A stretch of 64,000 nt of DNA, from assembly GCF_003667825.1 (NCBI RefSeq), contig NZ_CP033043.1, positions 1,365,001 through 1,429,000 on the forward strand, written 5' to 3'. Numbering within the stretch: the first letter of the stretch is position 1; each line of letters begins with the position of its first letter. The position numbers and the translations under genes were made by a program. This document shows positions 39,921 to 51,091 of the stretch, piece after piece. The notes beneath the pieces were generated by a model. That model made no database searches. It was given only the letters and a program-made list of their open reading frames with translations, and had not been told where the DNA came from. Source of the DNA: Metabacillus litoralis (GTDB lineage: Bacteria > Bacillota > Bacilli > Bacillales > Bacillaceae).

Positions 39921-40692
39921 TTGCCATCACCTTTTTGACAAAGTCATTTAATGAAGAGCATGTAAATTGGAATTGCTCATTTGCCCCCATTTTATAGAAT
40001 TCTAAATAATTATTTGCAACCAGCCATTTTATATAACGATCTGCTAGAAAGCGGTCAATTAATAAATATTTAAAAGACTCCGCATTATGTAATCTCTCTG
40101 TATTTGGTATTCGATTGTCCTGAATTACAAAAAATTCATAGTATAAACTGAATGCCACTGTCTTATTAGTCGGTCGCAATCGTTCATTCACAATAAAAAT
40201 CGTTTCATATTTTATCGGGTCTTCTTTGACAGATACAATATTAAAGTCTTTTAGTATGGTTGTTAAAACTGATAATGTCTTCTCAACAGATGAAGGTTTA
40301 TGTTCTGTCATTCGCAGCGTTAAATAGTCCATTAGGTCAGTCCTTGTAAAACTCTTATTTAATAAACCTTTATATATATCCTTTAATACAATTTGAAGTG
40401 TTACAGTTTTAACAACAGTCATGTAAAAAAGGATTTCCTTCTTCGTTTGATAACTATCGATTCCACTAATCAATTCCAGAAAAGGGGTGTAAACAACCTG
40501 ACGGTCTTCCAATACTAAATACCGTTCAAATAGTCTTCTACGATATTTTATAGATGTTGATTCGCTAAATGGCATAACATCTTCAAAATATTGTTTTACA
40601 GCTTCCCTATTTCTTTCATATTTTATATACTCAAGCGCCTGTAAAGTTTCATCTACAGGCACTCTTTCTGACATGGGCAATATCCGGTCCAT
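39907..40692 (-). CDS. BrxA-like protein
   Basis: This is a helical protein of about 261 residues. I started it at ATG 40692 after GGAAGGG. The segment YQTKKEILFYMTVVKTVTLQ and the following RTDLMDYLTLRM resemble the core of BrxA (DUF1819), a NusB-like DNA-binding protein; the C-terminal part has short strand-rich stretches. The similarity is weak by eye and an independent family is possible. It is placed between pglX and brxF, whereas published type 3 clusters put brxA at the other end. Confidence 0.5.
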   Translation of the reverse strand: MDRILPMSERVPVDETLQALEYIKYERNREAVKQYFEDVMPFSESTSIKYRRRLFERYLVLEDRQVVYTPFLELISGIDSYQTKKEILFYMTVVKTVTLQIVLKDIYKGLLNKSFTRTDLMDYLTLRMTEHKPSSVEKTLSVLTTILKDFNIVSVKEDPIKYETIFIVNERLRPTNKTVAFSLYYEFFVIQDNRIPNTERLHNAESFKYLLIDRFLADRYIKWLVANNYLEFYKMGANEQFQFTCSSLNDFVKKVMANVEA

Positions 40693-40707
40693 ATACAACC
40701 CTTCCAT

Positions 40708-43700
40708 CTAATTAAAAGTCTTTCTTACCTTTTCGGTAAGTAAATCAATATAATCCTTTTTATCAATAAAATCTAATTCTGTAAGTGTTTTTAAGAATTC
40801 TTCTGCCTTTTTGTTTGTTTTACTCATACCCTCAAATACTGTTCCAGTATATTTTTCATTAGAAGATGAAGTAAAATATTCAAGTGAATCTACAAAATAC
40901 TTCTTGTGAACTTCATCGGAATTATTTGAAAGACCATATACATCGGTATCATATTTAACTAGTCGTTTTGGAGTCTTATTTTCTTTTTTATTTTTTAGGT
41001 AAGTTTTGAATGTATCCGAATATTCATTTAAAACTTTTTTAATTACCTCTCCTGATTTCTTTGTAAAATTATTTCCTTTTAATATGGTCACAAATCCTGA
41101 AAGTTTCTTATCGTTTGTTATTTTATTTTCAATTAATTTAATCGAATAATAAGAATTAATTTCTAACAAATCTATAGATTTATTTAATATATATAATTTT
41201 GAATATCTAAGTAAGTTTACACTAAAACCTTCTATCATATAAAAGTCCTCATTTTTTATATGTTGATTTCTATATGATAAAGCACCTACCAAACTTAATT
41301 TGTGTTCATAACAGTGTTGTTTTATATGCTCATAACTCTTTGTAAAATCATTTCCATTAAACAACTTTTTATATTCATCATTTGAATTATTAAGAAGTAT
41401 TTCATTTGGTTTTACAGCGTATAAATGATCGACAAACTCATTTATTTCATGAATATTATCTTCAACTTTTGCATTTAATAAATCAATTTTTATTTGTACC
41501 TTAGCGTATTCTTCTTTAATACCATTGACGTCATTAGAAGTAAATTGCATTTCATTGTATAACCTTTTTATTGATTTTAGATTTCCTATAATCTCATTCA
41601 CTAAATTGGAAATAATTTCCACCCTTTCAGGTTCAGTAAATTTTATTGGTAATTCTTCTAATTGGTGTTTTTTTATTTTAGGAAATAGTTTTTTGTTATC
41701 GCTATAATTTTTTAACCAGTAATCCTTCATGTAATTTGAATTTAAAATTGCTAAAATATATTTCAAGTCAAGATTAGGATGTTTAGGCACTAAATTATAT
41801 AGTGTATTTATGGAATAATATTCACCAGTATCATGAGCACAAATTGGCTCCGGTCCACCAATTTGTCTAACAACTAACTTTTCTGTCAGTTGAAAACTAT
41901 CATTTCCTCCTGATTTTATATTCTCAGGTTTATGGTGTAAAAATGTTCCCTCCTGCTGATCTATATAATATTTTTGAATGTCTTTACCATTTATACATGG
42001 AATCCATTCGTCATTATGCTTTATATTACTAATATATTTATTTTTATCAAAAGTCTGCGCCCCAAAATAAACACGTACTAGACTACCTAATTCTTCGTAT
42101 TGACCCAACTCATGTGTGTTTTCAGACCTTAGATTAAAAATATATTTATGATTCTTTAGAAACTCCTTTTGACTTGCATAATGTTCAATAATTTCATTTT
42201 CACTGTCTTCTTTTACTAAGACACTATCTTCGTCCAGATCATTTTTCTTTACTTTAATAATTGCTACATCTACATATGCATCTTTAAAGACTTCTTTTGG
42301 AATAATCCTTATTTCTTGTATATCAAACTGTAATAAAAAGCCTCTTAGTTTATCATTAAAAACATTTGTCAAATAAGTATTAGGAGTAATAAATGACATA
42401 TATCCATTGTCATTTGTGGATATTAACCCTCTCTCCAGAAATAGGTGAAATAAATCAGTTTTGTATTGTGCTGATTCATAACGATTTCTGTAATAATAGA
42501 CTTTATCATTTGGAACATTTCCTTCCTGACAAAGCAAATAAGGAGGATTGCCAATAACATAGTCATATTTCTTATTCCAAAATTCACATCTTTTCACAAA
42601 GTCAAAAGCATCATTAAAAGAAGGATTTATTATTTCCTTATTTCCATATAAATCAACATATTTTAATTCAAGGAATAAACCACTGGTTTTTAATTCGTCT
42701 CTCAGTTTTCGCCACTCATAATCTTCTTCCCATTTTATTAGGCTATCACATTCAATTATATTAATTTCGTCAGTTATGAAATTGTCTAAGTCCTTAAGAA
42801 GTAAATTAATTGTTGTTATCTGCAGCGCAAATGGGTCAATATCTGCTCCATAAATACAATTCTTTAAAATGTGATAATGTAAATATTTCTTAGTCCAATA
42901 ATCTTCTCCAGTTACAATTTCCTTGAAATCTCCATACCTTATCTCATATGAGTTTTCTTTAAATTTTTCCTGTAATATCAATAAACTTTTTTCGAATTTT
43001 TCTCTTAGAATATCATAGGCCATTATAAGAAAATGGCCTGATCCGCATGAAGGGTCCAAGATACTAACAAAAGGATTTTCAATTACATTAACACTTTTAA
43101 CAGTGTTATTTAAAATATATTCAATTACAAAGTCTGGTGTATAAAATTGGCCTAATGTTTTTCGAGTTTCACGATTCATAAACTTCTCGTAAACATCTCC
43201 TAGGACATTGTCTGTGGAGTCTCCAAAGTCATATTTCGATGTATCAAGAGTTACTATTATATTTTCTAATATCAATTCAAATTCTCTATAGTGATTTTTT
43301 TCATATAACTCCTCGTTTTGAAAGAGAAGGTCGATTTCTTTTTTATTTGGAATCATCCAATCATACTTATCCTCTTTATACAAAGAAATATTATTATATG
43401 ATTTATGCATATCTTTAAATGCAAATTTAACTAACTCCGATAAACTATAATTTGAAATTAATTTTGTCCATTTTTGAAATCCAACTAGAGATAACTTTTG
43501 CCCTGCATTTGGACTAACTTCTTCACCCATAACCTTGTCTTCATCATTTAGCATAAATCCCTTATCTTCACAAATACGTATAAATAAAATTTTATTTAAC
43601 AATGTATAAGCAGATCTATGAAAGTATTGCTCGTTCCATGCTAGTTTCTCTTCAACAGTAATTTTAAAAGCCTTTTTATATTCATCTAAAATCAAATTTT

Positions 43701-43809
43701 TAAACTTAGAATCATTTTCAAACTTGTACTCAAAAATTACTTTATAGACTTTAACAATTTGTTTATGTAATTTTTTCAAATCGTTAATTAAGAGTTCTTT
43801 ATTTATCAT
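40708..43809 (-). CDS. pglX: BREX adenine-specific DNA methyltransferase PglX (Eco57I-like)
   Basis: This is a 1033-residue N6-adenine methyltransferase. An N-terminal helical domain (KILFIRICEDKGF) is followed by GQFYTPDFVIEYILNN. SAM motif I is DPSCGSGHFLIMAYDILRE (near residue 252), and catalytic motif IV is VIGNPPYLL (near residue 425). The C-terminal half holds a target-recognition-like region (TEKLVVRQIGGPEPICAHDT, LKYILAILNSNYMKDYW) of the type IIG/Eco57I class. It has no recognisable endonuclease motif. In BREX, PglX methylates a non-palindromic site to mark self DNA. It follows a 582-base gene for an N-terminal-domain-like protein. Confidence 0.88.
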   Translation of the reverse strand: MINKELLINDLKKLHKQIVKVYKVIFEYKFENDSKFKNLILDEYKKAFKITVEEKLAWNEQYFHRSAYTLLNKILFIRICEDKGFMLNDEDKVMGEEVSPNAGQKLSLVGFQKWTKLISNYSLSELVKFAFKDMHKSYNNISLYKEDKYDWMIPNKKEIDLLFQNEELYEKNHYREFELILENIIVTLDTSKYDFGDSTDNVLGDVYEKFMNRETRKTLGQFYTPDFVIEYILNNTVKSVNVIENPFVSILDPSCGSGHFLIMAYDILREKFEKSLLILQEKFKENSYEIRYGDFKEIVTGEDYWTKKYLHYHILKNCIYGADIDPFALQITTINLLLKDLDNFITDEINIIECDSLIKWEEDYEWRKLRDELKTSGLFLELKYVDLYGNKEIINPSFNDAFDFVKRCEFWNKKYDYVIGNPPYLLCQEGNVPNDKVYYYRNRYESAQYKTDLFHLFLERGLISTNDNGYMSFITPNTYLTNVFNDKLRGFLLQFDIQEIRIIPKEVFKDAYVDVAIIKVKKNDLDEDSVLVKEDSENEIIEHYASQKEFLKNHKYIFNLRSENTHELGQYEELGSLVRVYFGAQTFDKNKYISNIKHNDEWIPCINGKDIQKYYIDQQEGTFLHHKPENIKSGGNDSFQLTEKLVVRQIGGPEPICAHDTGEYYSINTLYNLVPKHPNLDLKYILAILNSNYMKDYWLKNYSDNKKLFPKIKKHQLEELPIKFTEPERVEIISNLVNEIIGNLKSIKRLYNEMQFTSNDVNGIKEEYAKVQIKIDLLNAKVEDNIHEINEFVDHLYAVKPNEILLNNSNDEYKKLFNGNDFTKSYEHIKQHCYEHKLSLVGALSYRNQHIKNEDFYMIEGFSVNLLRYSKLYILNKSIDLLEINSYYSIKLIENKITNDKKLSGFVTILKGNNFTKKSGEVIKKVLNEYSDTFKTYLKNKKENKTPKRLVKYDTDVYGLSNNSDEVHKKYFVDSLEYFTSSSNEKYTGTVFEGMSKTNKKAEEFLKTLTELDFIDKKDYIDLLTEKVRKTFN

Positions 43810-43821
43810 AAGGCACCATCC

Positions 43822-44403
43822 TCATACCAAACCAACTTGTTGTAATAAGAAATTAATAATGGAAGAAGGTTGATTAAACTTCTGAAGTTCTTCCCTTTTT
43901 TCAGCACTATACAAATTTTCAATAATTGTTAATGTTGTATTTGCATCTAAGGTTTTAAAATCATACTTTGCAAGTAAAGGAATATGGTTAGTTATTACTC
44001 TTTCCATTTTACTCACAAATTGATCTCCGTCATAAATTGACTCAATAAATATATCAGAAAGATCCCTCTCCCTCTTTATATCTTTTTCAGCAAGTTGATA
44101 TAGTACATCATAATCTTTCCTGAAGTTTTTACTCATTTCATACCAATTACTTAACCCTTCTTCATTTAGTTTCACTTTTACCCTTTGCATCGATTCCTCT
44201 ATCATTCGAATTAATATGTATTTAAAAATTGCATGTATAACAATCTTCTCAATAAAATATTCTTTAAATCTTTCAGGGCTATATTTCCCTTTGTACTCAT
44301 CCCGATACCTTTCAACACTTTCCAAACTCAAAGAATTAATTAAATCTCGCTTTAAATTAGACATGTCATCTAAAAATTGTTCTTGATTACTCTCAATATT
44401 CAT
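43822..44403 (-). CDS. Short helical protein resembling the N-terminal domain of PglX
   Basis: This is a 193-residue protein started at ATG 44403 after GGAGG; the frame extends 9 codons further upstream. By eye it follows the PglX N-terminus segment by segment: IHAIFKYILIRMIEE against LLNKILFIRICED, LNEEGLSNWYEMSKN against LSLVGFQKWTKLISN, and KFNQPSSIINFLLQQ against GQFYTPDFVIEYILNN, where it ends. It thus stops just before the SAM-binding motif. It is the first gene of the operon, 12 bases before pglX. It may be a structural partner or decoy of the methyltransferase. No known BREX family name fits securely. Confidence 0.65.
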   Translation of the reverse strand: MNIESNQEQFLDDMSNLKRDLINSLSLESVERYRDEYKGKYSPERFKEYFIEKIVIHAIFKYILIRMIEESMQRVKVKLNEEGLSNWYEMSKNFRKDYDVLYQLAEKDIKRERDLSDIFIESIYDGDQFVSKMERVITNHIPLLAKYDFKTLDANTTLTIIENLYSAEKREELQKFNQPSSIINFLLQQVGLV

Positions 44404-44473
44404 AAATAAACCTCCAGAAAAAATATCCATCTTTTTACCTATTTTAACATAGGCATATACTATATTGGATTAT

Positions 44474-44502
44474 TTTAGAAAAAACAATAATTGATTTGTC
44501 AA
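44474..44502 (-). promoter_or_regulatory. Predicted sigma-A promoter of the BREX-like operon
   Basis: On the minus strand a perfect TTGACA (44497-44502) is followed, after 17 bases, by TCTAAA (44474-44479). It lies 70 bases before the first start codon of the operon. Confidence 0.6.
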
Positions 44503-45034
44503 TACTACTTTCCCGAAATTTATATAAGACTCAATAACATTCTCTATATGAACATTTTTACAATATAATAAACAAAACATAAAAAGCAGCATTCATACAT
44601 AAATCTAAATAGTTGCTCTGTCTTTAGTTAAATTGCTCCAATCTTTCTATTGTTAATTCAACACTTAACTTATAATGATCTTTTGATAATCAATTATTTA
44701 GTTATGTAGTTAAGTTTTTCTAACTGGTAATACTTATGCCCTTCTTAAATAGAGATTTGCACAGGATAATGTTCGCTTTTCTTATCTACTTTTACATCAA
44801 TAAAACCATAAACTCCTGAATGAACAATCTCACAAATATCCTCTGTATAAAAATTTCTTAAGAAAAGGTGCCTGTCCCCACTTCGTTAAAAGCCTGAGGG
44901 ACAGGCAACCTTATACTAATTAAATAAATAAAATTTTTTTTAGTACAAGTGATAATCAACTCACTTCTTTTTGTTTTTAACAAACAAGGCTAGTTCCTGA
45001 GTATTTTAATGGATTATGCTCCAAACTCATTGCA
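44503..45034. other. Intergenic region with a GGGACAGGC hairpin
   Basis: GCCTGTCCC (44870-44878) and GGGACAGGC (44898-44906) form a perfect 9-base-pair inverted repeat. It is related to the motifs near 5381 and 61097. The rest is AT-rich, without a gene or a clear RNA. Confidence 0.5.
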
Positions 45035-48000
45035 TCATTTGTTATACTTCGTAAACCAAGAAGGTCTCCTCTTTGTAGCTCGACTACCTTTATCCGAATA
45101 GGTAAATTGAATTCCTTGTTTTCTAAGGGATTCCAAAATAGGTTTTAAACCTTGTTCATCAACTACCATAATGCTCCACCTTTTGTGCGCATATCAATAA
45201 CATCAAATCCTTGACCTTTTAAATATGCTACTAATGAATCAGTCTTTTTAATTTTATTTCCTTTCGTTTCTAAAGTAGTAGTCAATTTTGAAGACTGGTC
45301 TTCAAATAATTTCAGTTGTTCTGGTTTATTAGAAGTAAATAGCTCCAATTGCTTTATCTTAACAGGTTGATTACGGTTATTAGTAGGTGTCTTTTGAGTA
45401 TTTGAATGTTCTTCACCTTGCTTTATTTCTTGAGAATTTTGATTTATTATTTTTATTGGAATTGGATTCTTTTGTTCTGGATGACTTTTTAGTACATTAC
45501 TAATATCTTTGTTTTCCTCAGGCAGATTTTCCAGTGTTTTCTCCATATTCAGGTTTGTTGATTTTTTCATATCTAAATCTTCCACGTTATCTTTCTCTTT
45601 TATTATTTCTACTTGTTCATCTGCAGTTAGAATATTTGGTTCTATCCCCATACCATCCAGTTTAACCCATAATGACTCCATTGCGTTTGCAGGGTTAGCA
45701 TAGAAAGCACTTCCCCGGACACGCCAAAATGTCCATCCAACTCGTTCTAGCACTCGTTGACGATCCATATCTTCTTCCCATTTTTCTAGACCAAGCCACC
45801 TATCACCGTCACATTCTACTGCTAATCTGGTTCTCATCCCTTCTACAACAAGATCTATTTTTTTACCAAGTGTACCTACTTTAACTTGTGGAATGACCCT
45901 ATAGCCTCTAGACAGAATTAGAGAATATACATCTTTTTCAAATTCAGAATCGAACTCTTTCTCATGTTTCTTCAATGCTTCCTGCACTCTGTATGGTTGT
46001 TTACAATATTGAAGTAACTGGTAGCGAATATCATTCGGATTTAACTGACTAAGATCCACTGAGTGGAACAAGATCATTTGGTCTCGTCCTCGACTCGCTG
46101 CTACGTTGTACCTTTGTAAATCAGACCTTTTTGATAATGAAGCGAAACGAACATTCGGCGCAATAACCATTGAAAGGAAAATAATATCTCTTTCATCACC
46201 TTGAAAAGCATATGCATCTCCAGTAATTAGCCTCCTGTTAATCATTTCCTCCTTCTCTTAATAGGTTCTCAATAATCCTTGCTTGGTCATGACCCTGGAG
46301 CGAGATTACACCAAATGTCTTATTGTTATATTTAGGATCTTCTATACAATTGGCAATGTATTCTACAATTGCTTCCGCCTCGGGTTCATTTATTGCTTTA
46401 GATGTGCCTTCAAGACGATAGCCATCCTCCACTCTAATAGCGTTAACAGGTGGTTCAAACACCTCACTCCCAATAGGAAGACGAAGTGGGTCAATCATCC
46501 CTCCATACATTAAGTCATTGCTAAACTGAATGATCTCAGGTACACATCGATAATGCTCTTTTAACACGATTTTACTATCAAAAATTCGGTTCGCCGTGTC
46601 ATATAAACTTGTGCGAATATCAAATTGCATTTTGTTAGGTATGTCGTAGAGGTATCGTTCAATTAGGTCATGAACTTCACTAATTTCAGTTCCAACACTT
46701 TCTGGGCTAATTTGATTTTCATCCCCAACAATAATTGCTTTTTTTGCTCTAAGAAGTGTAGTTAATGAAAATAAGTTACTTTGACTACTTTCATCCACGA
46801 TAATCACATCAAACAAATCTTCCGCTAATTCAAAGTTTTCGATAACACGCTGCACTGGCATTATCCATACCGGAATTGCACCTTTTGCTATCATCATTTC
46901 CTTACTTGCATCTTTTCGATAGATATTTGCATATTTCCCTGTCCCTTTTCCAATTCTTTGGACAGCCTTTAACCAGGCAAAAAGACTTCTTTTTTGACTA
47001 CCTGTCGTTCTAATTATTTGTTCTTTCCAAGTTGACTCAGCGACTAAATCTTTTATAATTTTATTCTCTTTTAATTGTTCCAGTTTTCTTTCCTCTTCTA
47101 GCTTTTCGATTTTAGGTTTCGCCTGAATTTCCTTCACCCAATAATCAACCTGTTTCCATAACCAGGCATTTGACATGTCTTTAGGAGGGAAGAGTGAAGT
47201 ACCTTTTCCACCATGCTCCATTAGTTCCATAGTCCATTTAGGCACAACTGCATAAAGTTTTGCTTTTAGATTGGTAAATTGAGTATAGTCTTTTTCCAGT
47301 CCTTCTAATCGAATAACTTCTTCAAAACAGTTTCTCCATTTATTTTTGTCGCGTTGTTGTAAAGCATCGAAAAAGTCGTTCCATATTGAATGCGATTTGA
47401 TATGATTTATCCTATTTGATAAGTATGTGTTTACTTCGTCAATAAATTGTTGTGCTTCTTTCCTTATTTCAATAAATTTTAGAGCCTCTAAACCGTTTAA
47501 TAGTCCCATAAACCATTGAACATCATTGAAAATAGGTTTCCCTGGCGTTCCCACAACATCTAATAACTCCTTGTACTCTTGATTAGATGCTATGATCCAA
47601 TTAGCTGATTCTTCAATTAAAAAACACTTCTCCCTCATGAATACTACAAGTCTTTTTTGATTTTCCTCTAACAACGGCCCCTCAATTTCTTCTAACATAC
47701 GGTTCCATTTTGTAGTAAGTCTTTGCTTAAAAGTGACTAACTCAATATTCTTTAGTAAAAGCAAAACATCTTCTACATTACGAATAGGTAAATCATTCAC
47801 TTTAAGCTCATCATCAAACAAGTATTTCATTTTTCTACCCGAGACATTTTTGTAAAACCAACCAACTTTAGGATTAGCTGAAAGCTTTTCTTTCAGGATT
47901 AATAAATCTTCTTTTAAATCAAGTAGACTTTTACTTGAAGGAAATATAAATGAGTGCTCGCTTAACTCTTTTTCTAGTAGTTGAATATCATTTAATGTTT

Positions 48001-49954
48001 CTCGAACTTCATTAATAAACTGCAACCAGTAGTTTGTTTGTTCTGGATCCTTTAAACAGTCTTCTATAATGGTTTCTAGCCATTTTTCACTTTGAAGTAC
48101 CTTTAATCTATTAATCGTTGTATTGGTTGTATTTATCCATTGATCGAACTTTACATTTGATAGGTCTTTTGGAGACCAACCACTAATGTCTTTTCTTGTT
48201 TGATTTATCCTTTCTTCTATATGAAGTAGGTCATCTACTTTTTGTGAAAATGCATTTGGATCAGGCAATATGCTACTTGATGGTAGATTTAAACTTAAGG
48301 AGTTAATATCCTCTCTTGAAAGAGTTCTTAAAAGCTCAAAGAATTTTATTAACTGTTCATTTGTAAGAGGAAATTCTGTATTTGGCTTTACTTCATCAGG
48401 TAGCCATGAGTGCTCCTCATTTCTTTTAAGCCATTTCGTTCCTTCTAGTGGTGTTAATTCTTGCTCTCCAAATTTCTGACTTTCATTTTCCCTCTCTGCT
48501 GCTTGGTTTATTAACGTATCATACCGTGCAATATTTCTTTTTACGGTCTTTAATTCTGTTGTTAAACGGTCAATATTTTTCTAAAAGATTTCTGGTTGCT
48601 TTGAGTCCAAATTCTCGGCTATTGTCCGAACAGAATCCTCAATTTCCTTTACTGACTTTGAATCCCCACCTAGAACACTGACACAAAGAGCTCGGATCTC
48701 TTCTGGAATTTTATCTTTTAAAACTTGTAGTGCCCTTTCTTTCTCACTGGTAACTAGCACTCTTTTTCCATGTGCAAGAAGATGACTAATAAGATTTGCA
48801 ATCGTATGACTTTTTCCAGTTCCAGGCGGACCCTGAATAACCACACCACTATTGGATGCTAGTTTTTGTGCTATAAGTTGTTGTTCTTTATTTGTAGGAA
48901 GAGGAAACAATAACTGTTCACCAACCGGTCTCCAGCTTTCTTGAGTGAAATGCGTATGATCAACATCAGAACTTTTGGTTTCAGTTGTGGTTAAAATCTC
49001 AATCGTATCAGGAACTGGGAAGCCTTCCTTGATTTTATCAATTACTTTTGATAATTCCTGCTGCCATAACCTACCGCCGACATTTCTAATAAATAAGCCT
49101 GTACTGTATGAAATGTTTGGTGCACTTAGCCCCTTTACAGTATCTTGTTTATCGGATTTATATAAACCATCTGGGCTAATTGTATGAACGACTTCTTGTA
49201 GAAATGGCTTAAGGTGGGTATGATCAATTGGAGAAAACTCAAAGTCCTCTACCTGGCTCTCCATTTGCATTAACCGAGCAGCATTTGGAATATTTATATG
49301 TAATAACATGTCTGTTTCCATTAAGGTTCCTCTACTTGTAGGAACTAGATAAAAGATTCCTTTTTTAGCATCAAAGATTAATTCGAGCTTTGTAACAAGA
49401 ACATGTCTAGAAATTTGATGACCCTCAACTTCCCACTGAAGAAGCCCATGGCCACTTGCTAGTTCTAAATCTTCTCCTTCACGTTGAAAACGTTGGTATA
49501 ACGTAAAAAGCTCCATGTACATTTGTTGGACTTTCTTTTTGGGTGATGTAACCTTTGCCCAACTATTCCACTCCTGTATCCAACTCTCATAAGAGGAAAA
49601 ATAATCCGAATCCCTATCTAATAATTCAGTAATTTCATTGCCTTCATCATCTATCCCTATAGCCATACTAGTATGTACTTTAGGTTGTTGATCTGGATTA
49701 TCATATTCTATGACCCATTTTTTTATTTCTGTTGGTGGTTTAGGGGGAGGAAGAATTTCTTGCTTATGTACTTCATACCAGGCTTCTTCATTAGTTCCTT
49801 TCCCACCGATAAAAAAGCCTTCAGTATTCGGTAAATCCTTTTCCCACCACACCTTTTCATAGTCATTTATATTTCGTATCACTTTCTCATTTAAATTCTT
49901 CACTGCAAGCAAATATTCAAAAATCCTTGCAACTTTAGCAGGTTCCGTTGACAT
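45035..49954 (-). pseudogene. Disrupted SF1 helicase with C-terminal DUF559/Vsr-type nuclease domain
   Basis: Four frames together encode one protein of about 1640 residues. It starts at ATG 49954 (AAGGAGGGG upstream) with a long N-terminal region, then Walker A QGPPGTGKSHTIANLI. An in-frame TAG at 48581 interrupts the frame (PEIF, stop, KNIDRL) and the same phase continues to 46238 with FDVIIVDESSQS and GDENQISPE. A one-base shift near 46240 moves to the frame starting MINRRLITGDAYAFQGDERD, which carries a DUF559-like domain (KIDLVVEGM, AVECDGDRWLG, RVLERVGW). A further one-base shift at 45165 (GGALW, then VVDEQGLKPILESL) leads to the natural end at 45035. It resembles defence helicase-nucleases. 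Confidence 0.8.
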
Positions 49955-50067
49955 GATTCCCCTCCTTATTAAGTAATAGGACCTATGTAAATATATTAGC
50001 ATATTTTGGATATTATGAGGAATTACATAAGGGATAGGGAGTTTCCTTAGTTGCTCTAAAAATCGGT

Positions 50068-51057
50068 CTATTTCGGCGTCCAAATCGTATCAAAACCGTT
50101 TTTCATCGAGTAATCATACAGCATAATGATTTTTTTCGGCTTGTAATAACGCATTAAGGTTACGATGGTTTGGTCAGCTTTTTTATGTTCTAAGTCGTTA
50201 TTTCTTTCGATAATAATTTTAAGATAATTCCGCTCTGGTAATTTGTCACTTTTTGAGCTATTGCATTTGTTGCAAGAGAGAACGAGATTCCATATTTGAT
50301 CAGATTGAACAAATGACCAAGGAATAAAATGATCAACATGTGTTTCTCTTTTCGCTCCGGTTAAACTTTTTTTACAATAAAAGCACTCTGCATTAAAATA
50401 ATGAAGCAACACTTTTTCAAACGGTCTTAAAGATGTTCGCCTCGCAATGCTTTCTACTTTTCCAAGTAAATAATTAATGCTTGGCACTTCATTAATTTCT
50501 TCTATCATCCTTGCCATATGATAATTCGTGAGATTCACAATGAGTCGTTGATAGTTTAGCATAAAAGCATGTACGGCTGGATTTAACGTTAAAACTTCGG
50601 TTTTATGTTCAAATGCATAAAAGCTGCCCTTAGTGTCACCGTAAAGTGCACCATAGACATTTTCCTTCATTGTTGTTTTAATCTTGCTGACGAGCTGTAT
50701 CTGTAATGATTCATCAACTTTATCAAATACCATTTCAGATGGAATTCCGTGTTTCATTTGTGCCTCTTGTATAATCGTTACAACTCTCGCGGTTTTACCT
50801 CTATTTTGGTGAACCAATTGATGATGAACGATTAAATTCCAGTAGATCTTCGTAAAGGAATAAGCTAATTGATCATAACTTAGCTCATACTGATCATTCA
50901 CCTGGTATAAATTTTCGATGAGCGATTTCATCAATGCATATTTATACGTTGAGGATTTAACCGATTTATTAGATAAAACAACAGTGAAAACCCTCCAGAT
51001 TTCTTCATCTGTTAAATACTTCTCTTTTATCTCACCGACCTTTAATTTGTGACTCAC
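50068..51057 (-). CDS. HNH endonuclease
   Basis: This is a 329-residue protein with a classical HNH domain at residues about 220-275: CFYCKKSL, HVDHFIPWSF and NLVLSCNKCNSSKSDKLPE. The four cysteines form the zinc-binding ribs and the histidines the nuclease centre. The N-terminal 200 residues are helical and show no motif that I recognise. It starts with GTG after GAGGGGG. It lies 113 bases before the disrupted helicase and 34 bases after the MazG-like gene, all in one direction, so it is probably the nuclease partner in the same transcription unit. Confidence 0.88.
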   Translation of the reverse strand: MSHKLKVGEIKEKYLTDEEIWRVFTVVLSNKSVKSSTYKYALMKSLIENLYQVNDQYELSYDQLAYSFTKIYWNLIVHHQLVHQNRGKTARVVTIIQEAQMKHGIPSEMVFDKVDESLQIQLVSKIKTTMKENVYGALYGDTKGSFYAFEHKTEVLTLNPAVHAFMLNYQRLIVNLTNYHMARMIEEINEVPSINYLLGKVESIARRTSLRPFEKVLLHYFNAECFYCKKSLTGAKRETHVDHFIPWSFVQSDQIWNLVLSCNKCNSSKSDKLPERNYLKIIIERNNDLEHKKADQTIVTLMRYYKPKKIIMLYDYSMKNGFDTIWTPK

Positions 51058-51091
51058 TTAACCCCCTCCAATCTGCCACGCCTTTTTATAT

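Noticed and set aside
46230..46250. Programmed frameshift in the helicase gene
   Set aside because: No classical slippery heptamer plus structure is seen, and the same gene has two further breaks, so a programmed event is unlikely.
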